Shown here piece after piece: positions 9,270 through 18,398 of a stretch of 64,000 bases of DNA (positions are counted from its first letter, which is position 1; every line of letters starts with the position of its first letter). The DNA is from Nitrospirota bacterium (lineage in GTDB: Bacteria > Nitrospirota > Nitrospiria > Nitrospirales > Nitrospiraceae). The stretch spans positions 62,001 to 126,000 of the forward strand of contig JAUXVD010000014.1 of the NCBI GenBank assembly GCA_030684575.1, given 5' to 3'. The notes under the pieces are model-generated. The model was not told the DNA's origin. It saw only the letters and a program-made list of their open reading frames with translations, and made no database searches. The translations under genes were made by a program, and so were the position numbers.

Positions 9270-9313
9270 CGTAACGATTGACGTTGGGGACGGGCATGCA
9301 GGTAGGGGCCACG

Positions 9314-9904
9314 ATGAATCTATTAACGCCGCCGCTGGCTAGCATTACAGCAGACGGGCTTTCGCTCGTCGGCGAGGTCACGGCTGAAGAACTCGGCCTG
9401 ACCGAGGATGATGCCATCGCTCGTGGTCCGCTCGCGGTGAGTTTGGATCTAACCAACGTCGAGGGGCTCGTTGCGGTGACCGGTGTGCTTGAAGGTACGA
9501 TCCTCCGCGAATGTGTGAGGTGTTTGACGCAGTACGAGGATCCTTTGGCTTTTTCGGTGAGGGCGGCTTTCATCCCTGAGCCGAAGTCTCCGCCGCGCCA
9601 CCCGAAGCGAGTCGATCCTCGGAAGGCCCGCGAAGAGGTTGTGGTGGCTGAAGAAGAGGAAGACCTGGATGACCAGTATCAATATCAAGGCAATTTTTTA
9701 GAATTGGCTCCCATGTTGCGCGAACATGTCATCCTGGCCGCGCCGATGCAGCCAATCTGCAGCGACGACTGTTTGGGGCTTTGTGCACGATGTGGGAAAA
9801 GTTTGAATGAGGGGCCCTGTCAATGTGCCGCGGAGCCACCGATCCCGACCTTTCGGGTGGTTCAGGGCACGAAACGCAAGACCGGCGGATCGTCAGCATC
9901 CTAG
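9314..9904 (+). CDS. DUF177 (YceD-like) family protein
   Basis: Member of the DUF177/YceD family, which nearly always precedes rpmF and in some organisms is linked to 23S rRNA maturation. LECVRCLTQYEDP-like and DLCLGLCARCGKSLNEGPC-like Cys patterns are seen: the mid CxxC (ECVRC) and the C-terminal cluster CSDDCLGLCARCGK..CQC are family hallmarks and probably bind zinc. A Glu/Asp-rich insert (VVVAEEEEDLDDQYQYQGN) lies before the C-terminal domain. The frame opens at 9278, but the ATG at 9314 follows GTAGGGG and matches the family start. rpmF follows 38 bases later. Confidence 0.8.
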   Translation: MNLLTPPLASITADGLSLVGEVTAEELGLTEDDAIARGPLAVSLDLTNVEGLVAVTGVLEGTILRECVRCLTQYEDPLAFSVRAAFIPEPKSPPRHPKRVDPRKAREEVVVAEEEEDLDDQYQYQGNFLELAPMLREHVILAAPMQPICSDDCLGLCARCGKSLNEGPCQCAAEPPIPTFRVVQGTKRKTGGSSAS

Positions 9905-9941
9905 CGTGACCGCCTGCTATCGAGAGTGAGAAGGAGTTGCC

Positions 9942-10127
9942 ATGCCAAATCCGAAACATAAACATTCACGGGAACGACGCGACACGCGGCGCACCCAAAA
10001 GTTGCGGATGACCCCGCCGGGCATGTCCGTCTGTCCGCAGTGCCATGAGATCAAGCTCCCGCATTACACCTGCTTGAATTGCGGAACCTACAAGGGTAAG
10101 GCAGTCATCCAAGTCGAAGAATCCTAG
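9942..10127 (+). CDS. rpmF: Large ribosomal subunit protein bL32, zinc-binding
   Basis: bL32 of 61 residues. MPNPKHKHSRERRDTRRTQ is the canonical N-terminus, and C31, C34, C44 and C47 form the Zn ribbon (C+ form). AAGGAG lies 10 bases before the ATG. plsX follows after a 281-base gap with a hairpin, so expression of the fatty-acid genes may be separable. Confidence 0.97.
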   Translation: MPNPKHKHSRERRDTRRTQKLRMTPPGMSVCPQCHEIKLPHYTCLNCGTYKGKAVIQVEES

Positions 10128-10136
10128 TAGACTCTC

Positions 10137-10166
10137 GTTCCACGTACGCAACGGAGTACGTGGAAC
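10137..10166 (+). terminator. Perfect 11-bp hairpin after rpmF
   Basis: GTTCCACGTAC at 10137-10147 pairs perfectly with GTACGTGGAAC at 10156-10166 around an 8-base loop. No T run follows, so it is either an imperfect terminator or an mRNA 3'-end structure. The remaining bases to plsX (10167-10408) show no gene. Confidence 0.5.
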
Positions 10167-10408
10167 ATCGTCCTCGCTACGGATTTCCTAGACGTCATAT
10201 TGACCGGCCTGCTCGACAGGCTGGCGGTCGGTTGTTGGTTCGTGCCTGCAGGGCACTGGGGCTATATGGACTCCATCAGAATGTTGTCCGTTTGCCTGTT
10301 GCGTCAACCAGTTCACTGCTCTAAACTCCTGCCGCATATAGCGTGGTGACGGCTGCTTGTCTTCCGTGACCCCCTGACACATCATCGTACTATGAGTACT
10401 TGGCTTCT

Positions 10409-11434
10409 ATGAAGATTGCGCTTGATGCCATGGGCGGCGACCATGGACCGGCCCCGGTTATTGAGGGAGCTCTCCAGGCGGCCCAAGAATGTGATGTCGA
10501 GATTCTGCTCGTCGGCGACGAGGCCATTCTCACTGCCGAATGTCGCCGTCTGGGCTGTACGGATTCACGTCTGTCTATTCGTCATGCGTCGCAAGTCGTA
10601 GAGATGCACGAATCGCCTGCAACCGTAGCCCGTAAGAAACGGAACTCCTCCATCTGGATCGCGACCGAGTTGGTCAAGAGCGGCGAGGCCAGTGCGGTGG
10701 TCAGTCCCGGGAATACCGGCGCCAGCATGGTCGCCTCGTTCTTTGTACTCGGGCTGACGAAGGGCGTCGAACGTCCGGCGATCGCAACCTGCCTGCCCAC
10801 GCTGACTGGCATGGCTATTATGTTAGATGTCGGGGCCAATGTGGACTGTAGTGCCCAGCATTTGGCGCAATTCGCCATCATGGGGAATGAATACGGCAAG
10901 CATCTGTTCAAAAAGCCTAATCCACGCGTCGGGTTGTTGAGCATCGGGGAAGAGGACAGCAAGGGGAACGAAGTGACGAAGGAAGCGTTCAAGCTCCTCA
11001 AGGCCAGTCCGCTCAATTTCATCGGTAATGTCGAGGGCCGTGATGTCTATAGTGGGAGCGCTGACGTGGTGGTCTGTGATGGGTTTATCGGGAACGTCGC
11101 GTTGAAGATTTCAGAGGGCGTGGCCGATACGATCAAGAAATTGCTGCTCAAGGAAATATCCGGATCCTTTTTCGGCCGCTTAGCCTATCCGCTCATTGCC
11201 AAGCCGCTGTTGAATTTGAAGAAGAAAATCGACTATGCCGAATTCGGCGGGGCGCCGCTTCTGGGTGTTAACGGCATTACGGTGATTTGCCATGGCCGTT
11301 CGTCCGCTAAGGCGATCAAGAATGCCATCCGTCTGGCAAAGGGATTGGCCGAGAGTCGTGTCGATGCGCTGATTCAGCGCGATATTGAAGAGAGCCTCAT
11401 GCAACCCAAGCCCATTGAGGAAACGCCGGCATGA
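10409..11434 (+). CDS. plsX: Phosphate acyltransferase PlsX
   Basis: Converts acyl-ACP to acyl-phosphate for phospholipid synthesis. The N-terminus MKIALDAMGGDHGPAPVIEGA is diagnostic; further signatures are SPGNTGASMVASFFVLG, LDVGANVDC and CDGFIGNVALKISEG. It is 341 residues from the ATG at 10409; the TTG at 10400 is a weaker start. The stop overlaps the fabH start (ATGA at 11431), which couples translation. Confidence 0.96.
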   Translation: MKIALDAMGGDHGPAPVIEGALQAAQECDVEILLVGDEAILTAECRRLGCTDSRLSIRHASQVVEMHESPATVARKKRNSSIWIATELVKSGEASAVVSPGNTGASMVASFFVLGLTKGVERPAIATCLPTLTGMAIMLDVGANVDCSAQHLAQFAIMGNEYGKHLFKKPNPRVGLLSIGEEDSKGNEVTKEAFKLLKASPLNFIGNVEGRDVYSGSADVVVCDGFIGNVALKISEGVADTIKKLLLKEISGSFFGRLAYPLIAKPLLNLKKKIDYAEFGGAPLLGVNGITVICHGRSSAKAIKNAIRLAKGLAESRVDALIQRDIEESLMQPKPIEETPA

Positions 11435-12405
11435 GGGCCCGCATTGCAGGGACCGGATCGTACGTGCCGGCCAAGGTGCTGACCAATGTCGATCTCGAAC
11501 GGATGGTGGCCACTTCAGACGACTGGATTGTCGAACGGACGGGCATTCGCGAGCGGCACGTGGCCGGTCCCGATGAGGCCTGCTCTGATCTGGCTGTGAA
11601 AGCGGCGGAGCGGGCGTTGGCCGCCGCGGGAGTGCGTGCGGCCGATCTCGATATGATCCTGTTGGCCACCTGCACGGGTGACTATCCCCTTCCTGCAACC
11701 GCCTGTCTGATTCAACATCGGCTTGGGGCTACGCGTGCGGCGGCCTGCGATCTGTCGGCCGCTTGTTGCGGCTTCGTCTATGCGTTATCGGTGGCGGATG
11801 CCTATGTGAAGTCCGGCATGCGCCATGTGTTGATCATCGGGTCGGAAGTGATGTCGGCCATTACCGACTGGACCGATCGCAATACCTGTATCCTGTTCGG
11901 CGATGGGGCTGGAGCGGCCGTCATCAGCGCCAGTGAGAACGACTGTGGGATTCTCTCCACGCATCTTCGTTCCGATGGCAATCTTTGCGATTTGATTGCC
12001 GTGCCGGGTGGCGGGTCACGCCTACCGCCGTCTGAAACGGTCGTGGCGGAACGGATGCAGTACATCAAGATGAAGGGGAACGAGACGTTTAAGGTGGCGG
12101 TTCGAACCTTGGAGGAAGTCGCGCGTGAGACCTTGGCCGCGAATAATCTCCAAGTGGAAGACCTCGACCTCTACGTTCCGCATCAGGCCAATATACGAAT
12201 TCTGAAGGCCGTGGCCAGCCGTCTCGGGCTCCCGCCTGAAAAAGTGATGCTGAACCTCGATCGGTATGGAAATACCTCGGCCGCTTCGATTCCCATCGCC
12301 TTAGATGAAGCGGTGCGCCAGGGGCGAATCAAAGAGGGAAGTCTTGTGATGTTAGGGGCCTTCGGGGCTGGGCTCACCTGGGCATCGGCACTCGTTCGAT
12401 GGTAG
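11431..12405 (+). CDS. fabH: Beta-ketoacyl-ACP synthase III
   Basis: Initiates fatty-acid chains by condensing acetyl-CoA with malonyl-ACP. The triad is visible: C112 in DLSAACCGF, His in VPHQANIRI and Asn in DRYGNTSAAS. The 324-residue length is normal. The active-site Cys is followed by a second Cys (C113), where E. coli has Ala; the effect is unknown. Translationally coupled to plsX. Confidence 0.96.
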   Translation: MRARIAGTGSYVPAKVLTNVDLERMVATSDDWIVERTGIRERHVAGPDEACSDLAVKAAERALAAAGVRAADLDMILLATCTGDYPLPATACLIQHRLGATRAAACDLSAACCGFVYALSVADAYVKSGMRHVLIIGSEVMSAITDWTDRNTCILFGDGAGAAVISASENDCGILSTHLRSDGNLCDLIAVPGGGSRLPPSETVVAERMQYIKMKGNETFKVAVRTLEEVARETLAANNLQVEDLDLYVPHQANIRILKAVASRLGLPPEKVMLNLDRYGNTSAASIPIALDEAVRQGRIKEGSLVMLGAFGAGLTWASALVRW

Positions 12406-12616
12406 CAGAAGATGTGATCAGCCATCAGCGCTTAGTTCAGAGGAATCGACGATCGCGGAGAGGGATGCACTGACGGATCCGGAGAACTTTTCCCGTTGAC
12501 ATTCAAGGGGAATTCGACGATATCTAGCTCACGGAGAGGGTGCTGGGCGCTTGCTCCAACGTCGATGATGGTCATGATGAACGTAACCGGTAACCCCGTG
12601 CGATCACGCCAGTAGT

Positions 12617-13576
12617 ATGACGAATCTCCAATCAAGAAGAGCATCCAGTATCGGGTTGGTGTTCCCGGGGCAGGGGTCCCAGTCTGTCGGGATGGGGAAG
12701 GCGTTGGCCGAGGCCTATCCGGACATCAGGAGTCTCTACGATGAGGCTTCATCGGTCCTGGGATACGATATTGCCGCATTATGTTTTGAGGGGCCATCCG
12801 AACGATTGAATCTCACGGAATATACTCAGCCAGCGTTATTCGTGAGCAGCATGGCGGCATTTCATGTGTGTAAGTCGTTGGATCTCGCGCCGATCGCAGT
12901 GGCCGGACATAGCTTGGGTGAATACTCGGCTCTTGTCGCCGCCGGGGGAATGACCTATCGTGAAGCGGTGGGGATCGTGCAGAAGCGAGGTCGGTATATG
13001 GCCGAAGCCGTGCCGCCAGGGACAGGGCTCGTCGCTGCATTGCTCGGTCTCGCCGCAGACGTGGTGAGAGAGGTCTGTCGGGAAGCTTCCGTTGCCGGCG
13101 TCGTGGCTGCGGCGAATTTCAATTCGCCGGGTCAGGTGGTCATTGCCGGTGAAAAGGCCGCGGTGGAACGGGCGATTGAATTGGCAAAGGCCAAGGGCTG
13201 TAAGAAGGCGATACCCCTTCCCGTCAGTGTGCCGGTGCATACGCCGCTGATGCAGGGAGCGGCTGACCGGCTCGCTGGAGAGCTAGCGGCAATCAGATGG
13301 TCCGATCTGAAGATGCCATTGATCAATAATGCGGAAGCCAGGCCGATCACCAAAGCCGGTGATATTCAGGCCTCATTGGTACGACAACTTCCGTCATCAG
13401 TGCTCTGGGAAGATTCGGTGAAGGCGATGGCCGCGATGGGTGTGACGACGTTCGTCGAGGTTGGGCCTGGAACGGTGTTGAGCGGTTTGATTAAACGAAT
13501 TGTGCCGGACGCGGTGATCCTGAACGTCAACGATCCGAAGTCGTTCGAGGCGACCCGTACGGCGTTCAGTGCATAA
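12617..13576 (+). CDS. fabD: Malonyl-CoA:ACP transacylase
   Basis: Loads malonyl groups onto ACP. LVFPGQGSQSVGMG opens the catalytic domain, and the nucleophile S99 is in GHSLGEYSAL; the downstream VSVPVHTPLM carries the catalytic His. The 319-residue length is slightly long, with about 10 extra N-terminal residues. A 211-base gap separates it from fabH; nothing recognisable lies there except two similar GGAGAGGG stretches (near 12456 and 12534), and it may hold a promoter. Confidence 0.95.
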   Translation: MTNLQSRRASSIGLVFPGQGSQSVGMGKALAEAYPDIRSLYDEASSVLGYDIAALCFEGPSERLNLTEYTQPALFVSSMAAFHVCKSLDLAPIAVAGHSLGEYSALVAAGGMTYREAVGIVQKRGRYMAEAVPPGTGLVAALLGLAADVVREVCREASVAGVVAAANFNSPGQVVIAGEKAAVERAIELAKAKGCKKAIPLPVSVPVHTPLMQGAADRLAGELAAIRWSDLKMPLINNAEARPITKAGDIQASLVRQLPSSVLWEDSVKAMAAMGVTTFVEVGPGTVLSGLIKRIVPDAVILNVNDPKSFEATRTAFSA

Positions 13577-13597
13577 AGGAAGGTGAGGAGCGAGCGG

Positions 13598-14341
13598 ATG
13601 TCACTTCAAGGTAAAGTTGCGATTGTTACAGGCGCGGCGCAAGGAATCGGCCGGGCGATCGCAGAAGCGTTGGCGCAAGCCGGGGCCGATATTGTGGTGG
13701 CCGACCTCGACCCGAGCCGGTCGAAAGATACGGTGGCGGCGGTGGAGCAGTTGGGGCGCAAGGCGCTGAACGTCAAAGTCAACGTGGCGGACGGCACCGA
13801 CACCAAAGCCATGGTCGATCAGGTCATCAAGGAATGGGGGAAGGTCGACATTCTGGTCAATAATGCCGGGATCACGCGTGACGGCTTGTTGTTGAGGATG
13901 AAGGAAGAAGACTGGAACCTGGTGCTGCAAGTTAATTTGACCGGGACGTTCAATTGTATCAAGGCGGTCTTGCTCCCGATGACCAAGCAGCGGTATGGTC
14001 GTATCGTCAACATTGCGTCGATCGTCGGCGTGATGGGGAATGTGGGCCAGGCCAATTACGCGGCATCGAAGGCGGCGGTGATCGGGTTGACGAAGACGGT
14101 CGCGCGGGAATATGCGAGCCGCGCGGTGACGGTCAACGCTGTTGCGCCGGGCTTTATCGACACCGCTATGACGCAGGGATTATCGACCGAGGTGAAAGAC
14201 ACCCTCCAAAAGCAAATCCCGTTGGGACGATTGGGTACACCGGCCGATATTGCGGCGGCGGTACGGTTTCTCGTATCGGACGAGGCCGCCTATATCACGG
14301 GGCATGTGTTGCATGTGAACGGGGGAATGTTGATGCCCTGA
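13598..14341 (+). CDS. fabG: 3-oxoacyl-ACP reductase
   Basis: NADPH-dependent reductase of the SDR family and second enzyme of the elongation cycle. The cofactor motif TGAAQGIG, NNAG, and the Ser-Tyr-Lys triad (IASIVG, YAASK) are present, and MSLQGKVAIVTG is the standard opening. The frame extends to a GTG at 13583, but the ATG at 13598 is better placed after GAGGAG. 247 residues. The C-terminus ITGHVLHVNGGMLMP is typical. Confidence 0.96.
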   Translation: MSLQGKVAIVTGAAQGIGRAIAEALAQAGADIVVADLDPSRSKDTVAAVEQLGRKALNVKVNVADGTDTKAMVDQVIKEWGKVDILVNNAGITRDGLLLRMKEEDWNLVLQVNLTGTFNCIKAVLLPMTKQRYGRIVNIASIVGVMGNVGQANYAASKAAVIGLTKTVAREYASRAVTVNAVAPGFIDTAMTQGLSTEVKDTLQKQIPLGRLGTPADIAAAVRFLVSDEAAYITGHVLHVNGGMLMP

Positions 14342-14406
14342 CGACGGTGGTCAGAGTGTTGTAAGATGCTGCGGCGACAGATTCGCAGCAAGAAGGAGGA
14401 TCTACG

Positions 14407-14664
14407 ATGGGGAAGGAGGCAGGAAAATCAATGGGTACTGTAGAAGAACGGGTCAAGAAAATTATCGGCGAGCAGCTTGGAGTGGAGGAGGACGAGGTGA
14501 CGCTTGAGGCCAGCTTCGTGGAAGACCTCGGTGCCGACTCGCTCGATACCGTCGAGCTGGTGATGGCGCTTGAAGAAGAATTCGGGATCGAGATCCCCGA
14601 CGAAGACGCAGAAAAGATCCTGACGGTCGGGAAAGCCTTGGACTACATCAAGGAAAAGGCCTAA
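14407..14664 (+). CDS. acpP: Acyl carrier protein
   Basis: Small acidic carrier. The phosphopantetheine Ser is S45 in [13 protein letters not shown] perfect AAGGAGG lies 7 bases before the ATG at 14407, but a second in-frame ATG at 14431 ([10 protein letters not shown]) has its own AAGGAGG and gives the usual 77-residue ACP. Either or both may be used; the extra MGKEAGKS is unusual for ACPs. Confidence 0.95.
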   Translation: MGKEAGKSMGTVEERVKKIIGEQLGVEEDEVTLEASFVEDLGADSLDTVELVMALEEEFGIEIPDEDAEKILTVGKALDYIKEKA

Positions 14665-14679
14665 GGGACAGAGGATGTT

Positions 14680-15930
14680 ATGACTGTTCGTTCGACTAGG
14701 CGAATCGTCGTCACCGGTTTGGGGCTGATCACGCCTCTGGGGACCGGTGTTGACAAAACCTGGAAGGCGATTTGTGCCGGTGAATCCGGCATAGGCCGGA
14801 TCACCAAATTCGATCCCGCCGCGTACGATGCCCAGATTGCCGGGGAAGTAAAGGATTTCGATCCCGCGCAGTTCATCGAGAAGAAAGAAATCAAAAAAAT
14901 GGATGCGTTCATCCATTATGCCGTGGGTGCTGCCCAGCTGGCGGTGGATGATGCTTCGTTCACCGTGGCGCCAGAAGAGGCCACGCGAGTCGGCGTCTAT
15001 ATCGGATCGGGCATCGGGGGGCTGGGATCGATCGAGCATTACCACAAGATCTTGCAGGAAAAAGGCCCCGGGCGAGTCTCGCCATTTTTCATTCCGATGA
15101 CCATCATTAACCTGGCTTCTGGACAGGTGGCGATCAGACTGGGTGCCAAGGGGCCGAACTCTTGTGCCGTGACGGCTTGTGCGACGGGCAACCATTGTAT
15201 CGGCGACGCATTTCGACTGATTCAGGCCGGTGATGCCGATGTCATGATTGCCGGCGGGGCCGAAGCCGCCATTACCCCGTTGGGGGTCGCAGGGTTTGCG
15301 GCGTCGAAAGCCTTGTCGTTTCGCAACGATGCCCCGACGAAAGCGAGCCGGCCGTTCGACAAAGATCGCGATGGGTTCGTGCTCGGCGAAGGCGCTGGGG
15401 TCGTGGTCTTGGAGGAACTGGAGCATGCACGCCGTCGCGGAGTTCGGATCTATGCCGAACTCATCGGTTATGCCATGAACAGCGACGCCTACCATATTAC
15501 CGCTCCGTCCGAAGAGGGAGAAGGCGCAGTTCGCTGTATGGAGCTGGCGCTCAAGGATGCCGGTATCGGCAAGGACCAGGTCGGGTATATCAACGCGCAT
15601 GGGACGTCGACGATGGCGGATGCCATCGAGACCAAGGCCATCAAGCAGGTATTCGGTGAACGGGCCTATCAGATTCCGGTGAGTTCGACCAAGTCGATGA
15701 CCGGCCATTTACTCGGGGCCGCTGGTGGCATTGAGGCAGTATTCAGCGTGCTGGCGCTTCACCACGGGATCCTGCCTCCGACGATCAACTTGGATCATCC
15801 CGATCCTGCATGCGATCTGGACTATATCCCTCACAAGGCCAGACCGGCTGCCGTGACAGTCGCGCTGTCGAATTCGTTTGGATTCGGCGGGGTTAACGCC
15901 TGTCTGCTCTTTAAAAAGCCGGACGCCTAA
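14680..15930 (+). CDS. fabF: Beta-ketoacyl-ACP synthase II
   Basis: Elongating condensing enzyme, 416 residues. The catalytic Cys is about residue 167 ([11 protein letters not shown]), with His in [13 protein letters not shown] and His in [13 protein letters not shown]; the C-terminal [11 protein letters not shown] loop is typical. It follows acpP by 15 bases. Next is rnc, the common fabF-rnc order. Confidence 0.96.
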   Translation: MTVRSTRRIVVTGLGLITPLGTGVDKTWKAICAGESGIGRITKFDPAAYDAQIAGEVKDFDPAQFIEKKEIKKMDAFIHYAVGAAQLAVDDASFTVAPEEATRVGVYIGSGIGGLGSIEHYHKILQEKGPGRVSPFFIPMTIINLASGQVAIRLGAKGPNSCAVTACATGNHCIGDAFRLIQAGDADVMIAGGAEAAITPLGVAGFAASKALSFRNDAPTKASRPFDKDRDGFVLGEGAGVVVLEELEHARRRGVRIYAELIGYAMNSDAYHITAPSEEGEGAVRCMELALKDAGIGKDQVGYINAHGTSTMADAIETKAIKQVFGERAYQIPVSSTKSMTGHLLGAAGGIEAVFSVLALHHGILPPTINLDHPDPACDLDYIPHKARPAAVTVALSNSFGFGGVNACLLFKKPDA

Positions 15931-15961
15931 CAGATCTGTGCGAGGGGATCTACTCGCCACT

Positions 15962-16669
15962 ATGACGTCGGTTTCTTCCATCGACTCGCTCCAATCCTCC
16001 TTAGGCTATCGATTCAAGGCCATGGCTTTGCTTGAGGAAGCCTTGACCCATTCTTCTCTCGTCAACGAACAGAAATCGGTTTCGCCTCAACATAACGAGC
16101 GGCTCGAATTTCTGGGTGACGCCGTGTTGTCGCTGGTGATGAGTGAATATCTCGCGTCATCATTGCCGCAGTCTTCAGAAGGGGCTCTCTCGAAGTTAAA
16201 GGCACAGTTGGTGAGTGAGGCCTCGCTTGCGGCTGTGGCTCGACGGTTGAGCCTGGGGGAGCATTTGAAGCTGGGCCGCGGGGAAGACCGTTCGAAGGGC
16301 CGCGAGAAAGACTCGTTATTGGCCGATGCGCTGGAGGCGGTGCTGGCCGCCGTGCATCTTGACGGAGGGTTCGATGCTAGCCGCACGGTGACGCGCCATA
16401 TTTTCGCAGGGGAACTTGTGAATGTCGCTGCGCAGCAGGAACAACCGGGAGCCGGCGACTACAAGACGCAGTTTCAGGAATGGTGCCAAAAGAGGCATGA
16501 CACCTTGCCCCGTTACGCGACCGTTCGAGAATCAGGCCCCGATCATCAGAAGTTATTTGAGGTAGAATTGTCCATCCAGGGCGAGGTTGTGGGCATGGGA
16601 TCAGGACGAAGCAAGAAAGAAGCAGAGCAACAGGCGGCGAAGCAGGCCCTCGAACAGGTAGGGCGCTAA
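15962..16669 (+). CDS. rnc: Ribonuclease III
   Basis: Double-strand-specific endoribonuclease for rRNA and mRNA processing. The catalytic signature NERLEFLGDAVLSLVMSEYL is at about 42-60, the second metal site at DALEAVLAAVHLDGG, and the C-terminal dsRNA-binding domain is seen as DYKTQFQEWCQ...GSGRSKKEAEQQAAKQAL. The frame opens inside fabF at 15878, but the ATG at 15962 gives the normal 235 residues. Confidence 0.95.
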   Translation: MTSVSSIDSLQSSLGYRFKAMALLEEALTHSSLVNEQKSVSPQHNERLEFLGDAVLSLVMSEYLASSLPQSSEGALSKLKAQLVSEASLAAVARRLSLGEHLKLGRGEDRSKGREKDSLLADALEAVLAAVHLDGGFDASRTVTRHIFAGELVNVAAQQEQPGAGDYKTQFQEWCQKRHDTLPRYATVRESGPDHQKLFEVELSIQGEVVGMGSGRSKKEAEQQAAKQALEQVGR

Positions 16670-16732
16670 TGCTGGCGGCAGGGTTAGGGTATGGGGTTCA
16701 CCACGAGACCAGTTCTCATTTCAGGGAGGTAG

Positions 16733-17350
16733 ATGATGCAGCGACGAGTGATGGTAGGACGGATGGCGATGATGCTGGTGGTAGGCGTAAGTCTGTTGTG
16801 GGGAATGGGCGTAGTCTCTGCGGCGGATAAGGCTCCGGCAGTGAAAGCGGGGAAAGTAGAAGGGGCGAAAGGAACACGAGCGATTATTGCCACGAGGTTT
16901 GGCGAGATCGAGATCGCATTTTTCCCAGACAAGGCCCCCGAACATGTCAAAAACTTTGTCTCGTTGGCAAAATCAGGATTCTACAACGGGACCATCTTTC
17001 ATCGGGTGATTCCCGGGTTCATGATCCAGGGCGGCGATCCCAACACGAAAGATCTGAACAAGCCGGAGACCTATGGTCAGGGGGGACCGGGCCATCGGCT
17101 GAAAGCGGAATTTAACGAGATTCCTCACAGACGGGGGATTCTCTCCATGGCGCGCACGAGCGATCCCAATAGCGCCGGTTCACAGTTCTATATCGTCGTG
17201 AAGGATTCGAATTTTCTCGATGGGCAGTACACGGTGTTTGGTGAAGTCGTGAGGGGAATGGATGTGGCGGATAAAATTGTCAGCACACCAAGGAACAATC
17301 GTGACCTTCCGAATGAGCGTGTGGACATGACGATTACAGTGGTCGAGTAG
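16733..17350 (+). CDS. Exported cyclophilin-type peptidyl-prolyl isomerase
   Basis: Cyclophilin with an N-terminal signal peptide (hydrophobic MAMMLVVGVSLLWGMGVVSA, predicted cleavage after SAA), so probably periplasmic. The catalytic core is present: FHRVIPGFMIQGGDP, the AGSQFYIV strand and the LDGQYTVFGEV loop. AGGGAGGT precedes the ATG. It is followed after 2 bases by a paralogue, a tandem duplication; this copy lacks a lipobox and the second copy has one. Confidence 0.9.
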   Translation: MMQRRVMVGRMAMMLVVGVSLLWGMGVVSAADKAPAVKAGKVEGAKGTRAIIATRFGEIEIAFFPDKAPEHVKNFVSLAKSGFYNGTIFHRVIPGFMIQGGDPNTKDLNKPETYGQGGPGHRLKAEFNEIPHRRGILSMARTSDPNSAGSQFYIVVKDSNFLDGQYTVFGEVVRGMDVADKIVSTPRNNRDLPNERVDMTITVVE

Positions 17351-17352
17351 CA

Positions 17353-17991
17353 ATGCGGGGGAGAGAAACCATGATGCGTGATGCGGTCACCATGAGGAGC
17401 GTCATGCTCTGTGGACTGGTATTGGCGATCGGCCTGCTCACCGGCTGTGGAGGAAAGGCGGAGGTGAAACCGGTTGTGCCTCCTCCTGCCCCTGGTCCGA
17501 GAGCCATCATCAAGACCAAATTCGGGGAGATTCACTTCAAGTTCTTTCCCGATGTGGCGCCGAACCATGTTGCAAACTTTATCAAGCTGGCCAAGTCAGG
17601 ATTTTACGATGGGACGATTTTTCACCGGGTCATTCCGGGGTTCATGATCCAGGGCGGTGATCCCAACACCAAGAACTCGTTGCGCAAGGAGACGTACGGA
17701 GCCGGTGGGCCGAAGGATGAGAAGGGAAATCCCATCCTCCTCAAGGCGGAGTTCAGCGATATCCTTCATAAGCGCGGTATTGTGTCGATGGCACGAGCGA
17801 CGGAGCCCGATACGGCCGGGTCGCAATTTTTCATTGTGGTCGAGCCTTCTCATTTCCTCGACGGCAAATACACGGCATTCGGCGAGGTGACCAAGGGCCT
17901 TGGTATCGCTGACAGGATCGTGAGTTTGCCAAAAAACGATCACGATCTGCCGAACGAGCGGATCGAGATGACGGTGACGATTGTCGAATAG
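17353..17991 (+). CDS. Lipoprotein cyclophilin-type peptidyl-prolyl isomerase
   Basis: Second cyclophilin of the tandem pair. A lipobox (LLTGC at about residues 29-33) predicts a lipid-anchored periplasmic protein. A Pro-rich linker (VVPPPAPGP) precedes the domain, which keeps FHRVIPGFMIQGGDP and AGSQFFIVV. Compared with its neighbour it carries a small insert (GGPKDEKGNPILLKAEF). Several start Mets are possible (17353, 17371, 17392); all retain the signal peptide. Confidence 0.9.
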   Translation: MRGRETMMRDAVTMRSVMLCGLVLAIGLLTGCGGKAEVKPVVPPPAPGPRAIIKTKFGEIHFKFFPDVAPNHVANFIKLAKSGFYDGTIFHRVIPGFMIQGGDPNTKNSLRKETYGAGGPKDEKGNPILLKAEFSDILHKRGIVSMARATEPDTAGSQFFIVVEPSHFLDGKYTAFGEVTKGLGIADRIVSLPKNDHDLPNERIEMTVTIVE

Positions 17992-18004
17992 CGATAGGCT
18001 GGAT

Positions 18005-18022
18005 CAGACAGGCTTCTGTCTG
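18005..18022. terminator. Hairpin between convergent genes
   Basis: CAGACAG (18005-18011) and CTGTCTG (18016-18022) form a perfect 7-bp stem with a GCTT loop between the convergent cyclophilin and PilZ genes. No T tract on either side, so it is only a possible bidirectional terminator. Confidence 0.35.
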
Positions 18023-18038
18023 TGGGGCGAAGAGGTGG

Positions 18039-18362
18039 CTATGGGATGTCCTCGAGGAGTGCGCGAAGGCGGGCTTGTTCGGACGGGAAGAAGAGGATGA
18101 AATTGAGGCCGAACGCGTTGTCTGAGACCCAACGTACTGAGGCCCGCTCGATCTTTACCGGCGGGGATTGGTCTGGAAGGTGAAGGAGGACGTGGACGTC
18201 GAGCCCTTCGGCCATATTGATGTCAGACTCGGCTCGGCAGCCGGTCGTCGAGATGTTCGTGACCGTGGCGTCCCCTTCGAGCTCCCCTGAAGAAAATCCG
18301 ATCGTGCAACGCAGCTCCACCCTGCGTGTTTTCCTGATTTTTTGTTCTTTCTCTTGGCTCAT
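18039..18362 (-). CDS. PilZ domain protein (probable c-di-GMP binder)
   Basis: Single-domain PilZ protein of 107 residues. The c-di-GMP motifs are recognisable: an Arg-rich start (KTRRVELRCTIGF, approximating RxxxR) and VTNISTTGCRAES (approximating D/NxSxxG). No other domain, so it would act by binding a partner. Last of three minus-strand genes after the Cys/His-rich protein and the exported beta-propeller. c-di-GMP binding is inferred from the family. Confidence 0.75.
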   Translation of the reverse strand: MSQEKEQKIRKTRRVELRCTIGFSSGELEGDATVTNISTTGCRAESDINMAEGLDVHVLLHLPDQSPPVKIERASVRWVSDNAFGLNFILFFPSEQARLRALLEDIP

Positions 18363-18398
18363 GGTACGTCGCCTGCCGTCTTTGCGAGTGGTGATGAG

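Noticed and set aside
12432-12644. 70-residue minus-strand frame between fabH and fabD
   Set aside because: No ribosome-binding site or recognisable domain, and it overlaps the fabD start; probably chance.
14428-15708. 426-residue minus-strand frame opposite acpP-fabF
   Set aside because: Antisense shadow of fabF; no domain and no start signal.
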